Positions 1 to 9,641 of a stretch of DNA of 64,000 bases are shown in pieces. The translations under genes were made by a program, and so were the position numbers. The DNA is from Clostridia bacterium (GTDB taxonomy: Bacteria > Bacillota > Clostridia > TANB77 > CAG-508): NCBI GenBank assembly GCA_900759015.1, contig CAAEUE010000003.1:1-64000 (forward strand). The letters are read 5' to 3'. Within the stretch, counting starts at the first letter, position 1. The number at the start of each line of letters is the position of its first letter. Under the pieces are notes generated by a model that saw only the letters and a program-made list of their open reading frames with translations, was not told the origin of the DNA and searched no databases.

Positions 1-836
1 CAGCAAAAGTAATAGTACACTATGTAGAAAAAGCAACAGGAAAAGAACTAGAAGAAACAAATCCAGAAACAGGAGAACTACAAAATAGCCAAGTACTAAT
101 AGAAGGATTTAACCAAGACGAATACGAAACAACAGCAAAAGAATTCGAGTATTATACATTGATCGAAAGACCAGAAGAACAAGGCAAAATGAAAGTAGAA
201 ATTGTAAAAGATGAAGAAGGAAACGATGAAGTAAATAATACGATAGAATTATATTATTATTACGAAGCTAAGCCATTTAACATAGGAGTAGAAAAAGAAA
301 TAACAGGAATAATCGTTAATGGTGAAAGAAGAACTCCAACAAATGGAAAAATAGAGAAAGTAGAAATCTACAGAAAAGCTGCAGAAGATACAAGTGTACA
401 AGTAGAATACAAGATAAAAGTAAGTAATACCGGAGAAGTAAGCGGAAACGCGACAATAGAAGAAAACATTCCAGAAGGAATGAGTTTAGCAAATAATGAC
501 GGAACATGGGAAGAACAAGAAGGAAAACTAATAAAGGTAATACCAGAGATAGGAGCAGGAGAGACAAAAGAATATACAGTATTATTAAACTGGGAACAAA
601 CTGGAGAGAATATGGGAGAAAAGGCTAATGAAGTAAAATTAGTAGAAACAGGAAATGTACCAGGATTTGTAGATAACAATGATAAGGATAATACATCAAA
701 TGCAAATGTAATCATAAGTGTAGAGACTGGAGAATTACCAATAGGATTAATACTTGCATTAGTAGCATTAGTAGGATTAGAGACAGTAACATTAAGATAT
801 GCAGTAGTATTAACTAAGAGACAAAAGAAAAAATAA
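1..836 (+). CDS. Surface protein, MucBP-like and DUF11-like, 3' part only
   Basis: The reading frame is open from the left edge (first full codon at base 3) to the stop at 836, so the N-terminus lies outside the window. The visible part starts with a MucBP-like stretch (VIVHYVEKATGKEL, then a repeated EFEYY/ELYYYY pattern), followed by a DUF11-like beta domain (SVQVEYKIKVSNTGEVSGNA, then GAGETKEYTVLL). It ends in one hydrophobic segment and a basic tail (TKRQKKK), which suggests membrane retention outside the cell. No clear LPXTG motif is seen before the last membrane segment. Probably part of a large adhesin-like repeat protein. Ligand unknown. The ATG at 159 is internal, not a start. Confidence 0.75.
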   Translation, partial: AKVIVHYVEKATGKELEETNPETGELQNSQVLIEGFNQDEYETTAKEFEYYTLIERPEEQGKMKVEIVKDEEGNDEVNNTIELYYYYEAKPFNIGVEKEITGIIVNGERRTPTNGKIEKVEIYRKAAEDTSVQVEYKIKVSNTGEVSGNATIEENIPEGMSLANNDGTWEEQEGKLIKVIPEIGAGETKEYTVLLNWEQTGENMGEKANEVKLVETGNVPGFVDNNDKDNTSNANVIISVETGELPIGLILALVALVGLETVTLRYAVVLTKRQKKK

Positions 837-876
837 ATAAGAAATAGTAATTCAAATGGAAAATTACGAATAACTA

Positions 877-921
877 AAAAAGCACTTTCAAGGTGATATA
901 TATCACTTTAAAGTGCTTTTG
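877..921 (+). terminator. Terminator after the surface-protein gene
   Basis: AAAAGCACTTT pairs with AAAGTGCTTTT around a further paired section and a TATA loop. The left arm begins with A and the right arm ends in T, so it can work in both directions. It lies 40 bases past the surface-protein stop and 90 bases past the end of leftward mgtA. Confidence 0.8.
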
Positions 922-1008
922 TTTATGTGAATAGATTCATATTCCAGTTAAGAAAAAGGGAAATAGGTAAAAAAGAAAAGTCCCAAAATCTCTGTTCTAA
1001 AATACCAA

Positions 1009-3639
1009 TTATAACCATTCACCATATTTCTTAATATATCTGTGTTTTGCAAATTGAGCAATTATACAATAAACAACAGGTGTTAAGAATATTAGTGCCA
1101 TATATTTTAATGGAATTGCAACCAATCCAATTGCAGCTCCTAAAGGAGTAAATGGAACTAGAATTGCAAGTAATGAAACTATTATAGAAGACATGTATAC
1201 AGGTTTAGCTGCACTGCTTTGTATAAATGGTACCTTTGCAGTTCTAATAATATGCAATCCAAATAAATTAGATATTATACCATAAGAAAACCATATTGTT
1301 TGGAATAATGCAGAATCGTTTGGTCCTAATTTGAATACAAACCATAACATTGCAAATACAATTAAATCAAAACATGAACTTAAAGGTCCCATCGAAATCA
1401 TAAACCTTTTAATTGCTTGCATACTCCATTTTCTAGGCTTCTTTAAAGCTTCACTATCAACATTATCAAATGGTAATGTTAGTTGCCCAACATCATATAA
1501 AAGACTTTGCACAAGTAATTGAATTGGAGTTATAGGGAAGAATGGTAATAGAACACTTGCAATTAATACAGATATAACCTCACCAAAGTTAAAACTTACA
1601 GCAAGTTTAATATATTTTAATAAGTTAGAAAATGTTTTTCTTCCTTCTGTAACACCATCCAATAATACATTTAAATCTTTTTCTAACAATATAATATCTG
1701 CTGTTTCTTTTGCAATATCAACTGCGGTATCAACAGAGACACCAACATCTGAATTAGTAAGAGAAGGTGTATCATTAATACCATCTCCCATATATCCAAC
1801 TACATTTCCACTTATTTTTAATAAACGAATAATTCTTGCTTTTTGTATAGGTGATAGTTTAGCAAAAACATTATGTTTTCTTTTTAAAAGTCTAATTACA
1901 CCACTATCAGGTAATTTATCAATATCACTTCCAAGAATAATTTTTCCTGTTTTAATACCTACCTTTTTACATATACAATTTGTAACTTCAGCATTATCGC
2001 CTGTAAGAACGATAACTCTAATGCCTGCTTCATTCATACGCTTAATAGCTGCAGCTGCAGATTCTTTAGGTGGATCTAAAAAACCAATAAATCCTGTAAG
2101 AATCATGTTAGACTCATCTGTAACGTCAAAATTAGCTTTTCCAGTAACGTCTTTTTCACAAACAGCAATAACTCTTAAACCATCTTTATTTAAATCAGTA
2201 GATATTTTTTTAATATTTTTCTTTATTTCTGGTGTAATATTAGAAATTTCATCTTTATAAGAAACTTTGGTACAAATATTTAAAATTTCTTCTACAGCAC
2301 CTTTTGTAATCATTTTTAAATGACTAGATTTGTCAGTAACTATAACTGATAACATTCTTCTAGTAAAGTCAAATGGAATTTCATCAACAACAGCATAATC
2401 ATCTTTTAAGTGGTCTAGACCATTTTCTAAAGCACGTGAAATAACAGCTTTATCAATATTACCATCTAAACCAGTTTGATGATATGAGTTTAAAAAAGCA
2501 TCTTCTAAAACTCCTATATCTTCATCACCATGTATATCTAAATATTTTTCTAGAACAATTCTATCTTCTGTTAATGTTCCAGTTTTATCTGTACAGAAAA
2601 CATTCATAGATCCAAAGCTCTCAACAGAATCTAATTTTTTTACAATAGTTTTCTTTTTAGACATTCTTACAGCACCCTTAGATAAACAAGATGAAAGAAT
2701 TACTGGTAATAATAAAGGTGTAATTCCTATTGCTATTGCAACAGAAAAAGTGAAAGCTACTAATAAATCATGTTTCCAAGCATTAACTATAAATGTAAGA
2801 GGAATCATGAAAAGCATGAATTTTGTTAACAATTTACTAATATTTTCAATGCCTTTTTGGAATTCTGTTTTAGGTTTACCAGATGTAATTGAATGTGCAA
2901 CTTTACCAAAATAAGTATTATCTGCTACTTTTACAACAACACATTTAGCAGATCCACTCACAACATTTGTACCCATAAAACATATGTCATCCAAATCAGT
3001 TATACTTTCTAATTCATCAATTGATTGCATTTCTGAATTTGGAAGTTTCTTTATAGAATCTGATTCGCCTGTAATAGATGATTGTCCAACAAATAAATCT
3101 TTGGCATCTAAAACTCTTAAATCAGCTGGAACCATATCACCAGCAGACAAAGAAACAATATCACCTACTGTAAAATCTTTAAAAGGAATTTTTTGTTTTT
3201 CACCATTTCTTATTACAGTACCTTTTGTTTGTACCATTTCTTTTAATTTTTCTGCAGCTTTATTAGATCGGAATTCCTCGAAAAATTCAAGAAAAGTACT
3301 AATAAGAACTAAACAGATAATAACAATTATATTTGCAGGATTTGGAATTGCTGGTAAAATAATATCTGTATAAATTAAAACTAATGAAATACCTAAAAGT
3401 ATAGCATTAAATGGACTAAATAAACTTTCAAAAAAATAATTATACCAGCGTTTGGGCTTTGCACCACTAATTTGGTTTGAACCATATTTCTTTTGATTTT
3501 CAGCAACTTGAGTTTCTGTCAAACCAGACATACTTATATTATGTTTGGAAATAAAATCATTTTTATTCGCAAGTGCTAAATCTCCATATTCTTTTTTTAC
3601 ATCAAATTCTTCAATCTTTTGTGCCACGTTATTTTTCAC
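1009..3639 (-). CDS. mgtA: Magnesium-transporting P-type ATPase (MgtA type)
   Basis: 876 residues, full length for P3B-type Mg2+ ATPases that import Mg2+ across the membrane at the cost of ATP. The order is an N-terminal cation-ATPase domain, the actuator with TGES (about residue 190), the phosphorylation motif DKTGTLTE (Asp about 351), the GDGIND hinge, and a hydrophobic C-terminal bundle. The membrane-4 motif reads GITPLLLPV, whereas MgtA proteins normally have TPEMLP, so the ion-site Glu is replaced by Leu; specificity may differ. Downstream of, and 8 bases from, the glycosyltransferase gene, so the two are probably one leftward operon. No MgtL-like leader or Mg2+ riboswitch was recognised. 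Confidence 0.88.
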   Translation of the reverse strand: MKNNVAQKIEEFDVKKEYGDLALANKNDFISKHNISMSGLTETQVAENQKKYGSNQISGAKPKRWYNYFFESLFSPFNAILLGISLVLIYTDIILPAIPNPANIIVIICLVLISTFLEFFEEFRSNKAAEKLKEMVQTKGTVIRNGEKQKIPFKDFTVGDIVSLSAGDMVPADLRVLDAKDLFVGQSSITGESDSIKKLPNSEMQSIDELESITDLDDICFMGTNVVSGSAKCVVVKVADNTYFGKVAHSITSGKPKTEFQKGIENISKLLTKFMLFMIPLTFIVNAWKHDLLVAFTFSVAIAIGITPLLLPVILSSCLSKGAVRMSKKKTIVKKLDSVESFGSMNVFCTDKTGTLTEDRIVLEKYLDIHGDEDIGVLEDAFLNSYHQTGLDGNIDKAVISRALENGLDHLKDDYAVVDEIPFDFTRRMLSVIVTDKSSHLKMITKGAVEEILNICTKVSYKDEISNITPEIKKNIKKISTDLNKDGLRVIAVCEKDVTGKANFDVTDESNMILTGFIGFLDPPKESAAAAIKRMNEAGIRVIVLTGDNAEVTNCICKKVGIKTGKIILGSDIDKLPDSGVIRLLKRKHNVFAKLSPIQKARIIRLLKISGNVVGYMGDGINDTPSLTNSDVGVSVDTAVDIAKETADIILLEKDLNVLLDGVTEGRKTFSNLLKYIKLAVSFNFGEVISVLIASVLLPFFPITPIQLLVQSLLYDVGQLTLPFDNVDSEALKKPRKWSMQAIKRFMISMGPLSSCFDLIVFAMLWFVFKLGPNDSALFQTIWFSYGIISNLFGLHIIRTAKVPFIQSSAAKPVYMSSIIVSLLAILVPFTPLGAAIGLVAIPLKYMALIFLTPVVYCIIAQFAKHRYIKKYGEWL

Positions 3640-3647
3640 CTTCCAAC

Positions 3648-4775
3648 TTATTTTTCTAATAGTATTTTACAAATATCTCTAGTTGAATATTTTTTTGCGA
3701 GTAATTTTGCATTAATTTTCATTTGCTTAAATTTATCTGGATTATTAAGCAATGAGTGTAGAGTTTCACTAATTTTAGAGCTAGACTTTATCCAAATACC
3801 AACACCTTTTTCTTCAAGAAATTCTGCGTTTTGAAATTCTTGACCAGGTATTGGATTAATAACAATAATTGGAAGACCAGAAGCTAAACTTTCTGAAGTA
3901 GTAAGTCCTCCAGGTTTTGTTACAACTAAATCAGAAACACTCATAAGTTCAGGAACATTATTTGTATATTCCATTATTTTAATGTTATCTGACATGTTAG
4001 AGTTACTTGCAATTTCTTCAAACTTATTTTTCATTTTTATATTTTTACCTGATATTGCAACAATTTGGATATTATCAAAATCGTTTAATAGTGAACTTAA
4101 AACTTTTAAGGTTTTACTTTTTCCAAGTCCAAATTCACCACCACCAAAGAAGAGAATAGTCTTTTTATTCTCTTTTAATCCAAATTGTTTTAATATCTCA
4201 GCTCTATCAAAATTCAATAAAAATTTATTAGATAAAGGTATTCCTGTTACAAAAATTTTATTTTCAGGAACTTTCTTCTTTATTAAGTCTTCTTTCATTT
4301 TATTATGTGCAACAAAGAAGTAATCAATACATTTTTTACCTACTAACCATTGGTCATGTGGTGCAAAATCTGTCATTACAGATGCAATTTTACAATTTAT
4401 TTTGTTATGTTTTTTTAAGTAACTACACATTTGACTTGCAAATGGATGAGTAGAAATAATTAAATCTGGCATATATTCTTGTAGTAAAGTATTAAGCTTC
4501 CTTGCTAGTAATTTATTTGAAGTACTAGATAACTCTGCAACAGGGCCTCTTTGCGATGTGTAGTAAATCGTTCCCCATGCCCAAGGAGCTTTTTTTGCCA
4601 TTTCTTTGTAAGCTGCAGTAGTTAATTTTTCTAAATGCTTATTTACATACTTCATGCAATCAATTATTTCGGTTTCTACATCTGGGTAATTGTTTTTTAT
4701 GTATTCATTAATTGAATTTGCAGCAGATAGATGTCCTCCACCATATGCTGCATAGAAAATTAGAACCTTTTTCAT
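3648..4775 (-). CDS. Processive diacylglycerol/MGDG-type glycosyltransferase (GT28)
   Basis: 375 residues. The N-terminal half matches the MGDG synthase domain (start MKKVLIFYAAYGGGHLSAA, the GGGH glycine loop for the acceptor side). The C-terminal half matches the GT28 sugar-nucleotide domain (GGGEFGLGKS, then the donor-site stretch VTKPGGLTTSESLASGLP). Enzymes of this family add glucose or galactose from UDP-sugar to diacylglycerol to make membrane glycolipids and the lipoteichoic acid anchor, at the inner membrane face. First gene of the leftward pair with mgtA. Close to UgtP, but the exact sugar cannot be told. Confidence 0.85.
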   Translation of the reverse strand: MKKVLIFYAAYGGGHLSAANSINEYIKNNYPDVETEIIDCMKYVNKHLEKLTTAAYKEMAKKAPWAWGTIYYTSQRGPVAELSSTSNKLLARKLNTLLQEYMPDLIISTHPFASQMCSYLKKHNKINCKIASVMTDFAPHDQWLVGKKCIDYFFVAHNKMKEDLIKKKVPENKIFVTGIPLSNKFLLNFDRAEILKQFGLKENKKTILFFGGGEFGLGKSKTLKVLSSLLNDFDNIQIVAISGKNIKMKNKFEEIASNSNMSDNIKIMEYTNNVPELMSVSDLVVTKPGGLTTSESLASGLPIIVINPIPGQEFQNAEFLEEKGVGIWIKSSSKISETLHSLLNNPDKFKQMKINAKLLAKKYSTRDICKILLEK

Positions 4776-4925
4776 TTTTTTCTCCCTATTTATTTAAGAT
4801 TTAACTACAAAAAATTTTATCACAAACTACAAAAAAAGAATAGGAAAACTTGAATAAATTTGTAATTTTTACACAAAATTATTTTAAGTAAAATTTAGAA
4901 AAAATTTAAGATTGGAGGAAACATT

Positions 4926-5399
4926 TTGAAAAGGTACTATAAAATATTATTTCTTATGATTACAGTATTATTATTAATATTTTTAATAAATTTTATTTCT
5001 AAAAATGATTCTAGCAATGTATATGCTGCTTCTAGTAGTTCAACATCGGATTTGCAATTAATGGCAAGAGCAATTAATGGAGAAGCAAGAGGAGAACCTT
5101 ATGAAGGACAAGTAGCAGTTGGAGCAGTTATTTTAAATAGGGTTAGAAGTTCAAGTTTTCCGAATACTATAGCAGGTGTTATTTATGAGCCAGGAGCTTT
5201 TACAGCAGTAGCAGATGGACAGATAAATGTTCCTATTGCAGAAAATTCTACTGTATATAAAGCCGCACGAGATGCTTTAAATGGTTGGGACCCGACAGGA
5301 GGAGCAATTTATTATTTTAATCCAGATACTGCAACAAATAAATGGATATGGTCAAGACCACTGATAAAACAGATTGGAAAACATAGATTTTGTAAATAA
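4926..5399 (+). CDS. sleB: Spore cortex-lytic enzyme SleB-type hydrolase
   Basis: 157 residues. An N-terminal hydrophobic signal segment (about 5-25) is followed directly by a Hydrolase_2 domain (about 45-155) with the conserved stretch LMARAINGEARGEPYEGQVA, whose Glu is the presumed catalytic residue, and VGAVILNRV. SleB is a lytic transglycosylase that cuts muramic-delta-lactam-containing cortex peptidoglycan during germination. This form lacks the N-terminal peptidoglycan-binding domain of Bacillus SleB, as in many clostridial versions. It starts TTG or ATG-like at 4926 behind GGAGG at 4915-4919, and lies 26 bases before ypeB, its usual partner. Could be a CwlJ-like enzyme, but the YpeB neighbour favours SleB. 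Confidence 0.88.
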   Translation: MKRYYKILFLMITVLLLIFLINFISKNDSSNVYAASSSSTSDLQLMARAINGEARGEPYEGQVAVGAVILNRVRSSSFPNTIAGVIYEPGAFTAVADGQINVPIAENSTVYKAARDALNGWDPTGGAIYYFNPDTATNKWIWSRPLIKQIGKHRFCK

Positions 5400-5425
5400 T
5401 ATAAATTTTTGAAGGAGGTTACAAA

Positions 5426-6817
5426 ATGGGGTTAAAAGAAAAGGTTATAGATTGGAAAAACAGGTTAAAAGATAGGCACATGCTAACAATTATTGTTACA
5501 TTAATTGCAATAATAGCAATTCTTGCAATGGTGATTTATAAGAAACAAACAGAATATAGACAAGCATCAGAAAATTCATATAATCAAGCTTTTTATGAAT
5601 TGGTAGATTATGTACAAAATGTAGAAAACTATTTAGGTAAATCTTTAATTTCTACAACGCCAGAACATGGAGCAGAAACTTTAACGAGAGTTTGGAAAGA
5701 AGCAAATTTGGCTCAAACATATTTATCTCAGTTACCAATAAGTAGTAACGAATTAGAAAACACATCAAAATTTTTAAACCAAGTAAGTGATTATAGTTAT
5801 TCGTTGTCTAGAAAAAATATAAATAATGAATCATTAAGCCAAGAAGATTTGGACAACCTAAAAGAGTTACATGAATATAGTGTGAATTTAGAAAATGTAT
5901 TAAATCAGTTATCAAATGATATAAATAATGGAAGAGTAAAATGGGGAGAACTTACAAAAAAAGGAAGCAGTGTATTTGCACAACAAGTAAGCAATATTTC
6001 TAAAGATAGTTTTGGAAACATAGAACAAGAATTCCACGAATATGCAGGTTTGATTTATGATGGTGCTTTTTCTGAACATATTACAAAAGCAGAAAAAGTA
6101 GGACTTACAGGTAATGATGTAGATGAAGAAGCTGCCAAAAATATAGCTATGGATTTTGTTGGTAGAGATCAAATTAAAGAGATTAATTCTAATGGATTAG
6201 CAGAAAATGCAGATATTCCAACTTATGATTTTAGCATAAAATTAAACAATCAAGACGATTCTAATGAACTTGCAATATCAATAACAAAAAAAGGTGGACA
6301 TATTTTATTTAGCAATTTCAATAGAAATGTAGAAGTAGAAAATATAGATGATGAAACAGCAAATAAAATTGGTTTAGACTTCTTAAATTCAAAAGGATAT
6401 ACAAATATGAAGAGAACTTATTATTTAAAAGAAGAAGGAGTAATGACAATAAATTATGCATATGTGCAAAATGATGTTACAATGTATCCTGATTTAATTA
6501 AATTAAAGATTGCTTTAGATAATGGTGATATTTTAGGTATAGAAACACAGGGATATCTAAACTCTCATACAGAAAGGACAATACCAGAAGTAAAAATATC
6601 AAAAGAAGATGCAAAGAAAACATTAAATAAAAATTTAGAGATAAAATCAGAAGGATTGGCTATTATTCCAACGGAATATAAGACAGAAATTCTATGTTGG
6701 GAATTTAAAGGAACAGTAGACGATACGGACTTTTTAGTATATATTAATGCAGAAACAGGAAAAGAGGAAGATATTTTAACAATTGTAAATACACCAAATG
6801 GAACTTTAACTATGTAA
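5426..6817 (+). CDS. ypeB: Germination protein YpeB
   Basis: 463 residues, the family's usual length. One N-terminal membrane anchor (about 20-41) is followed by the YpeB region and C-terminal PepSY-like repeats (for example NIDDETANKIGLDFLNSKGY and the related KISKEDAKKTLNKNLEIK). YpeB is needed to localise and stabilise SleB in the spore and to hold it in check until germination. RBS AAGGAGG at 5412-5418. It is the second gene of the sleB-ypeB operon, an order conserved across spore formers. Confidence 0.9.
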   Translation: MGLKEKVIDWKNRLKDRHMLTIIVTLIAIIAILAMVIYKKQTEYRQASENSYNQAFYELVDYVQNVENYLGKSLISTTPEHGAETLTRVWKEANLAQTYLSQLPISSNELENTSKFLNQVSDYSYSLSRKNINNESLSQEDLDNLKELHEYSVNLENVLNQLSNDINNGRVKWGELTKKGSSVFAQQVSNISKDSFGNIEQEFHEYAGLIYDGAFSEHITKAEKVGLTGNDVDEEAAKNIAMDFVGRDQIKEINSNGLAENADIPTYDFSIKLNNQDDSNELAISITKKGGHILFSNFNRNVEVENIDDETANKIGLDFLNSKGYTNMKRTYYLKEEGVMTINYAYVQNDVTMYPDLIKLKIALDNGDILGIETQGYLNSHTERTIPEVKISKEDAKKTLNKNLEIKSEGLAIIPTEYKTEILCWEFKGTVDDTDFLVYINAETGKEEDILTIVNTPNGTLTM

Positions 6818-6943
6818 AACTTTGAACTTTAGTGATGAGGTTAAAAGTTTATATGACTTATTAACATAGCTTATATATTACTAAATAAGTAGATAATGAC
6901 TTAATATCAAGATAAAAAGACTATAATGAAAATAAAAGACAAA

Positions 6944-6987
6944 AAAGAGTACTTAAAAGGAGGTAAAAGCTATTTTAAGTACTCTTT
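6944..6987 (+). terminator. Perfect 15-bp hairpin, terminator-like
   Basis: AAAGAGTACTTAAAA (6944-6958) pairs without mismatch with TTTTAAGTACTCTTT (6973-6987) around a 14-base loop that contains GGAGGT. The U-run is only the end of the stem, so it is a weak classical terminator. It lies between ypeB and the gdpP promoter. Confidence 0.55.
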
Positions 6988-7001
6988 AAGCATATTACAA
7001 G

Positions 7002-7030
7002 TTGACAATAACCCAAAATTAGCGTAAAAT
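7002..7030 (+). promoter_or_regulatory. Sigma-A-type promoter of gdpP
   Basis: TTGACA (7002-7007), a 17-base spacer and TAAAAT (7025-7030), 38 bases before the gdpP start. Confidence 0.7.
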
Positions 7031-7068
7031 GGAAAAGAAGAGTTATTAGAAATAAAAGGAGATATTTT

Positions 7069-9075
7069 ATGCTGAATAATAATAGATTTCTTGAAAAGAT
7101 AACCTCAAGAACAAAAATATATTTAGCAATTATAGCACTTCTAATAATTATTATATGTATAAATAAGCCTGTGTTTATAATACCAGGAATAATTTTATTT
7201 ATATTAATAATTATTTATTCTTATTGGACAAATAGCAAACGTAATGCAGAATTATCAAGGCAGATACAAAATTTGACTATGACAATGGATGGAACTGCTA
7301 AAAAATCATTAATAAATTCACCTTTTCCATTAATAATTATAGAAACAACTGGTAATATTGTATGGAAAAGTTCTAAATTTGTTTATGAATTTGCAAATAT
7401 AGATATAAACAATTATTTAATAGATATATTAGAAGAAATTAAAGAAGATATAGAATCACAACAAGATAAAAAACAAAAAACGATTACTAAAAAAGTTCAG
7501 ATTGGTAATAAGATATATAGTGTTTTAGGTGAATATATACGTTCAAAACAAAATGATAAATCTGAATACATAACAATATTGTACTTTTTAGATATAACTA
7601 AAATTATGAAAGAAAAGAAAAAATATGAAGATTCTAAAACATGTGTTGGAATTCTAACTGTAGACAATTATGAAGAGATTATTCAAAGAATCGATGTAGA
7701 AAATAGACCACAAGTTGTTGCCGAAATTGAGAAAGTTATTTATGATTGGGCAGCTTCTACAGGTGGAATTGTTGTTAAGAATGATAGAAATACATTTGTA
7801 TATGTTTTTGAATATAAGTATTTAAAAGAAATTAAAGAAAATAAATTTGATATATTAGATCAAATTAAAGAAATAAATGTTGAAGCTGGAATCCAATTAA
7901 CTTTAAGTATTGCAATATCAATAGATGGTGAGTCAAACTATGATAAATATAAAACAGCGCTAGAAAGCATGGATATTGTCCTTGGAAGAGGTGGAGATCA
8001 AGCTGTTATAAAAGAAAATGGAAAATATACATTCTTTGGAGGAAGAACTGAAGAAGTAGAAAAGAGAACAAAAGTAAAAGCAAGAACTGTTGCACATGCT
8101 TTAGAAAATTTAATAAAAGAATCAGACAATGTATTAATCATGGGTCATTCTAATGGAGATATAGATTCTATGGGATCAAGCCTTGGAATTTATAGGTTAG
8201 CAAAAACATTGGAAAAAGAAACAAATATAGTAAATAATACTTATGGTATGACTTTAAGTAAATTCATAGAAGAACTTGAAAAAGATGATGAATATAAAGA
8301 TGTTATTATAGGTAAAAGTGAAGCATTAAATAAAGCGACAAATAAAACTTTATTAGTAGTTACAGATACTCATAAGCAAAATTATGTAGAAGTACCAGAG
8401 TTATTAGATAAAGTTGGTCAAATAGCTATAATAGATCATCATAGAAGAAGTACAGACTATATAGAAAATGCGACACTTACATTCCAAGAGGTATATGCAT
8501 CTTCTGCTGCTGAATTAGTAACAGAAATTTTACAATATACAGACGTAAAGATTAAATTAAAACCTATAGAAGTAGAAGGATTATATGGTGGAATTATGGT
8601 AGACACTAAAAACTTTACTTTTAAAACAGGTGTAAGAACATTTGAAGCAGCAGCATATTTACGTAGATGTGGTGTTGATATAATTAAAGTCAAAAAGTGG
8701 TTCCAAAGTGATTTAAATAGTTACAATGAAATTGCAAATATAGTTAAAAATGCAGAAATGTATGATAATTCTATTGCAATTGCTATATATGATAAAGAAG
8801 ACAAAGATGCAAATCTAATTTGTGCTAAAGCTGCTGATGAATTATTAACTATTTCTGATATAACAGCATCATTTGTACTTGGAAATGTAGGAGATAAGGT
8901 ATGTATAAGTGGTAGATCTATAGGAGATGTAAATGTACAACTTATATTAGAAAAACTTGGTGGCGGTGGTCATATAACATTGGCAGGAGCACAAGTTGAA
9001 GGTATGACTTTAGAAGAAGTAAAACAAGAACTAATTAATAGAATAAATGAATATTTTTCAGAAATAGCAAATTAG
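7069..9075 (+). CDS. gdpP: Cyclic-di-AMP phosphodiesterase GdpP
   Basis: 668 residues, full length. Two N-terminal membrane helices (about 15-60) are followed by a degenerate PAS domain, a GGDEF-like domain without the GGDEF signature (about 190-320), a DHH domain (LIMGHSNGDIDSMGSSLG, then IIDHHRRS) and a DHHA1 domain with GGGGHITLAGAQ. The DHH/DHHA1 part hydrolyses c-di-AMP to pApA with Mn2+. This sets the c-di-AMP level that controls K+ and osmotic balance and cell-wall stress. In Bacillus this gene (yybT) lies near the origin with rplI and dnaC; neither is adjacent here. It is followed by a REP palindrome that acts as its terminator. Confidence 0.93.
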   Translation: MLNNNRFLEKITSRTKIYLAIIALLIIIICINKPVFIIPGIILFILIIIYSYWTNSKRNAELSRQIQNLTMTMDGTAKKSLINSPFPLIIIETTGNIVWKSSKFVYEFANIDINNYLIDILEEIKEDIESQQDKKQKTITKKVQIGNKIYSVLGEYIRSKQNDKSEYITILYFLDITKIMKEKKKYEDSKTCVGILTVDNYEEIIQRIDVENRPQVVAEIEKVIYDWAASTGGIVVKNDRNTFVYVFEYKYLKEIKENKFDILDQIKEINVEAGIQLTLSIAISIDGESNYDKYKTALESMDIVLGRGGDQAVIKENGKYTFFGGRTEEVEKRTKVKARTVAHALENLIKESDNVLIMGHSNGDIDSMGSSLGIYRLAKTLEKETNIVNNTYGMTLSKFIEELEKDDEYKDVIIGKSEALNKATNKTLLVVTDTHKQNYVEVPELLDKVGQIAIIDHHRRSTDYIENATLTFQEVYASSAAELVTEILQYTDVKIKLKPIEVEGLYGGIMVDTKNFTFKTGVRTFEAAAYLRRCGVDIIKVKKWFQSDLNSYNEIANIVKNAEMYDNSIAIAIYDKEDKDANLICAKAADELLTISDITASFVLGNVGDKVCISGRSIGDVNVQLILEKLGGGGHITLAGAQVEGMTLEEVKQELINRINEYFSEIAN

Positions 9076-9113
9076 AAAAAGGGATTTGGGGACGTTCCTC
9101 AAATCCCTTTTTT
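9076..9113 (+). repeat. REP palindrome copy serving as gdpP terminator
   Basis: Core 9081-9107 (GGGATTTGGGGACG, then TTCCTCAAATCCC), flanked by A5 on the left and T6 on the right, so the repeat forms a U-tailed hairpin starting one base after the gdpP stop. Forward orientation of the family described at 60257. Confidence 0.85.
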
Positions 9114-9164
9114 GTTATAGAAAATAAGTTATATTAATTTTGTTTTGTGGTGATATACAATAAA

Positions 9165-9193
9165 TTGACAAATTATGTAAAGTGAATTATAAT
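9165..9193 (+). promoter_or_regulatory. Consensus promoter of the small membrane gene
   Basis: TTGACA (9165-9170), exactly 17 bases, then TATAAT (9188-9193): a perfect sigma-A consensus, 43 bases before the ATG at 9236. Confidence 0.8.
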
Positions 9194-9235
9194 TAATATG
9201 TTATGTGTTGTTGGTATCCTAAGGAGGGAAATTTT

Positions 9236-9439
9236 ATGCTAGAATTATTTGTCATCATTGTGTTTTTCCTGTTAGTTTCTTTAGCATTTCTACCATATTT
9301 GGCAGTTATACTTTGGGTTCTCCAAATATGTAATGAAATGGACAATGCAGTGTCAAAAAAGGAACGGTTTAAAGGATATTTCTACATAGTTCTATTAATT
9401 GTAGGAATGCTTATACATGTTTGGTTAGTTTACTATTAG
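9236..9439 (+). CDS. Small two-helix membrane protein, unknown
   Basis: 67 residues from the ATG at 9236, chosen over the upstream in-frame start at 9203 because AAGGAGGG (9221-9228) is correctly spaced. The product has two long hydrophobic segments (about 1-30 and 46-67) joined by a short polar loop (NEMDNAVSKKERFKGY). It has its own perfect promoter and its own terminator, so it is a highly expressed single-gene unit. I do not recognise a family. Codon use is a little richer in GC than its neighbours. A small membrane regulator or a toxin-like peptide is possible but not supported by any motif. Confidence 0.65.
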   Translation: MLELFVIIVFFLLVSLAFLPYLAVILWVLQICNEMDNAVSKKERFKGYFYIVLLIVGMLIHVWLVYY

Positions 9440-9480
9440 TGGACTAACAGAGATTATTTGTTTTTACAACACAGAACTGG

Positions 9481-9506
9481 AAGCCTCCTCGTGGAGGTCT
9501 TTTTCA
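9481..9506 (+). terminator. Terminator of the small membrane gene
   Basis: GCCTCC (9483-9488) pairs with GGAGGT (9493-9498; one G-U pair) around TCGT, followed by CTTTTT. Confidence 0.75.
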
Positions 9507-9641
9507 GTTATAGAGTTATAGATATGCGATGTTTTTGCAATGAAAGTATACATAAAGCAATTGTTAGATATGCACATGGCATTTTTGCTAATAGCTCTTT
9601 ACTGGTTAAAAAATAAGGAATTTTTCTTGTTGATAAAAATA

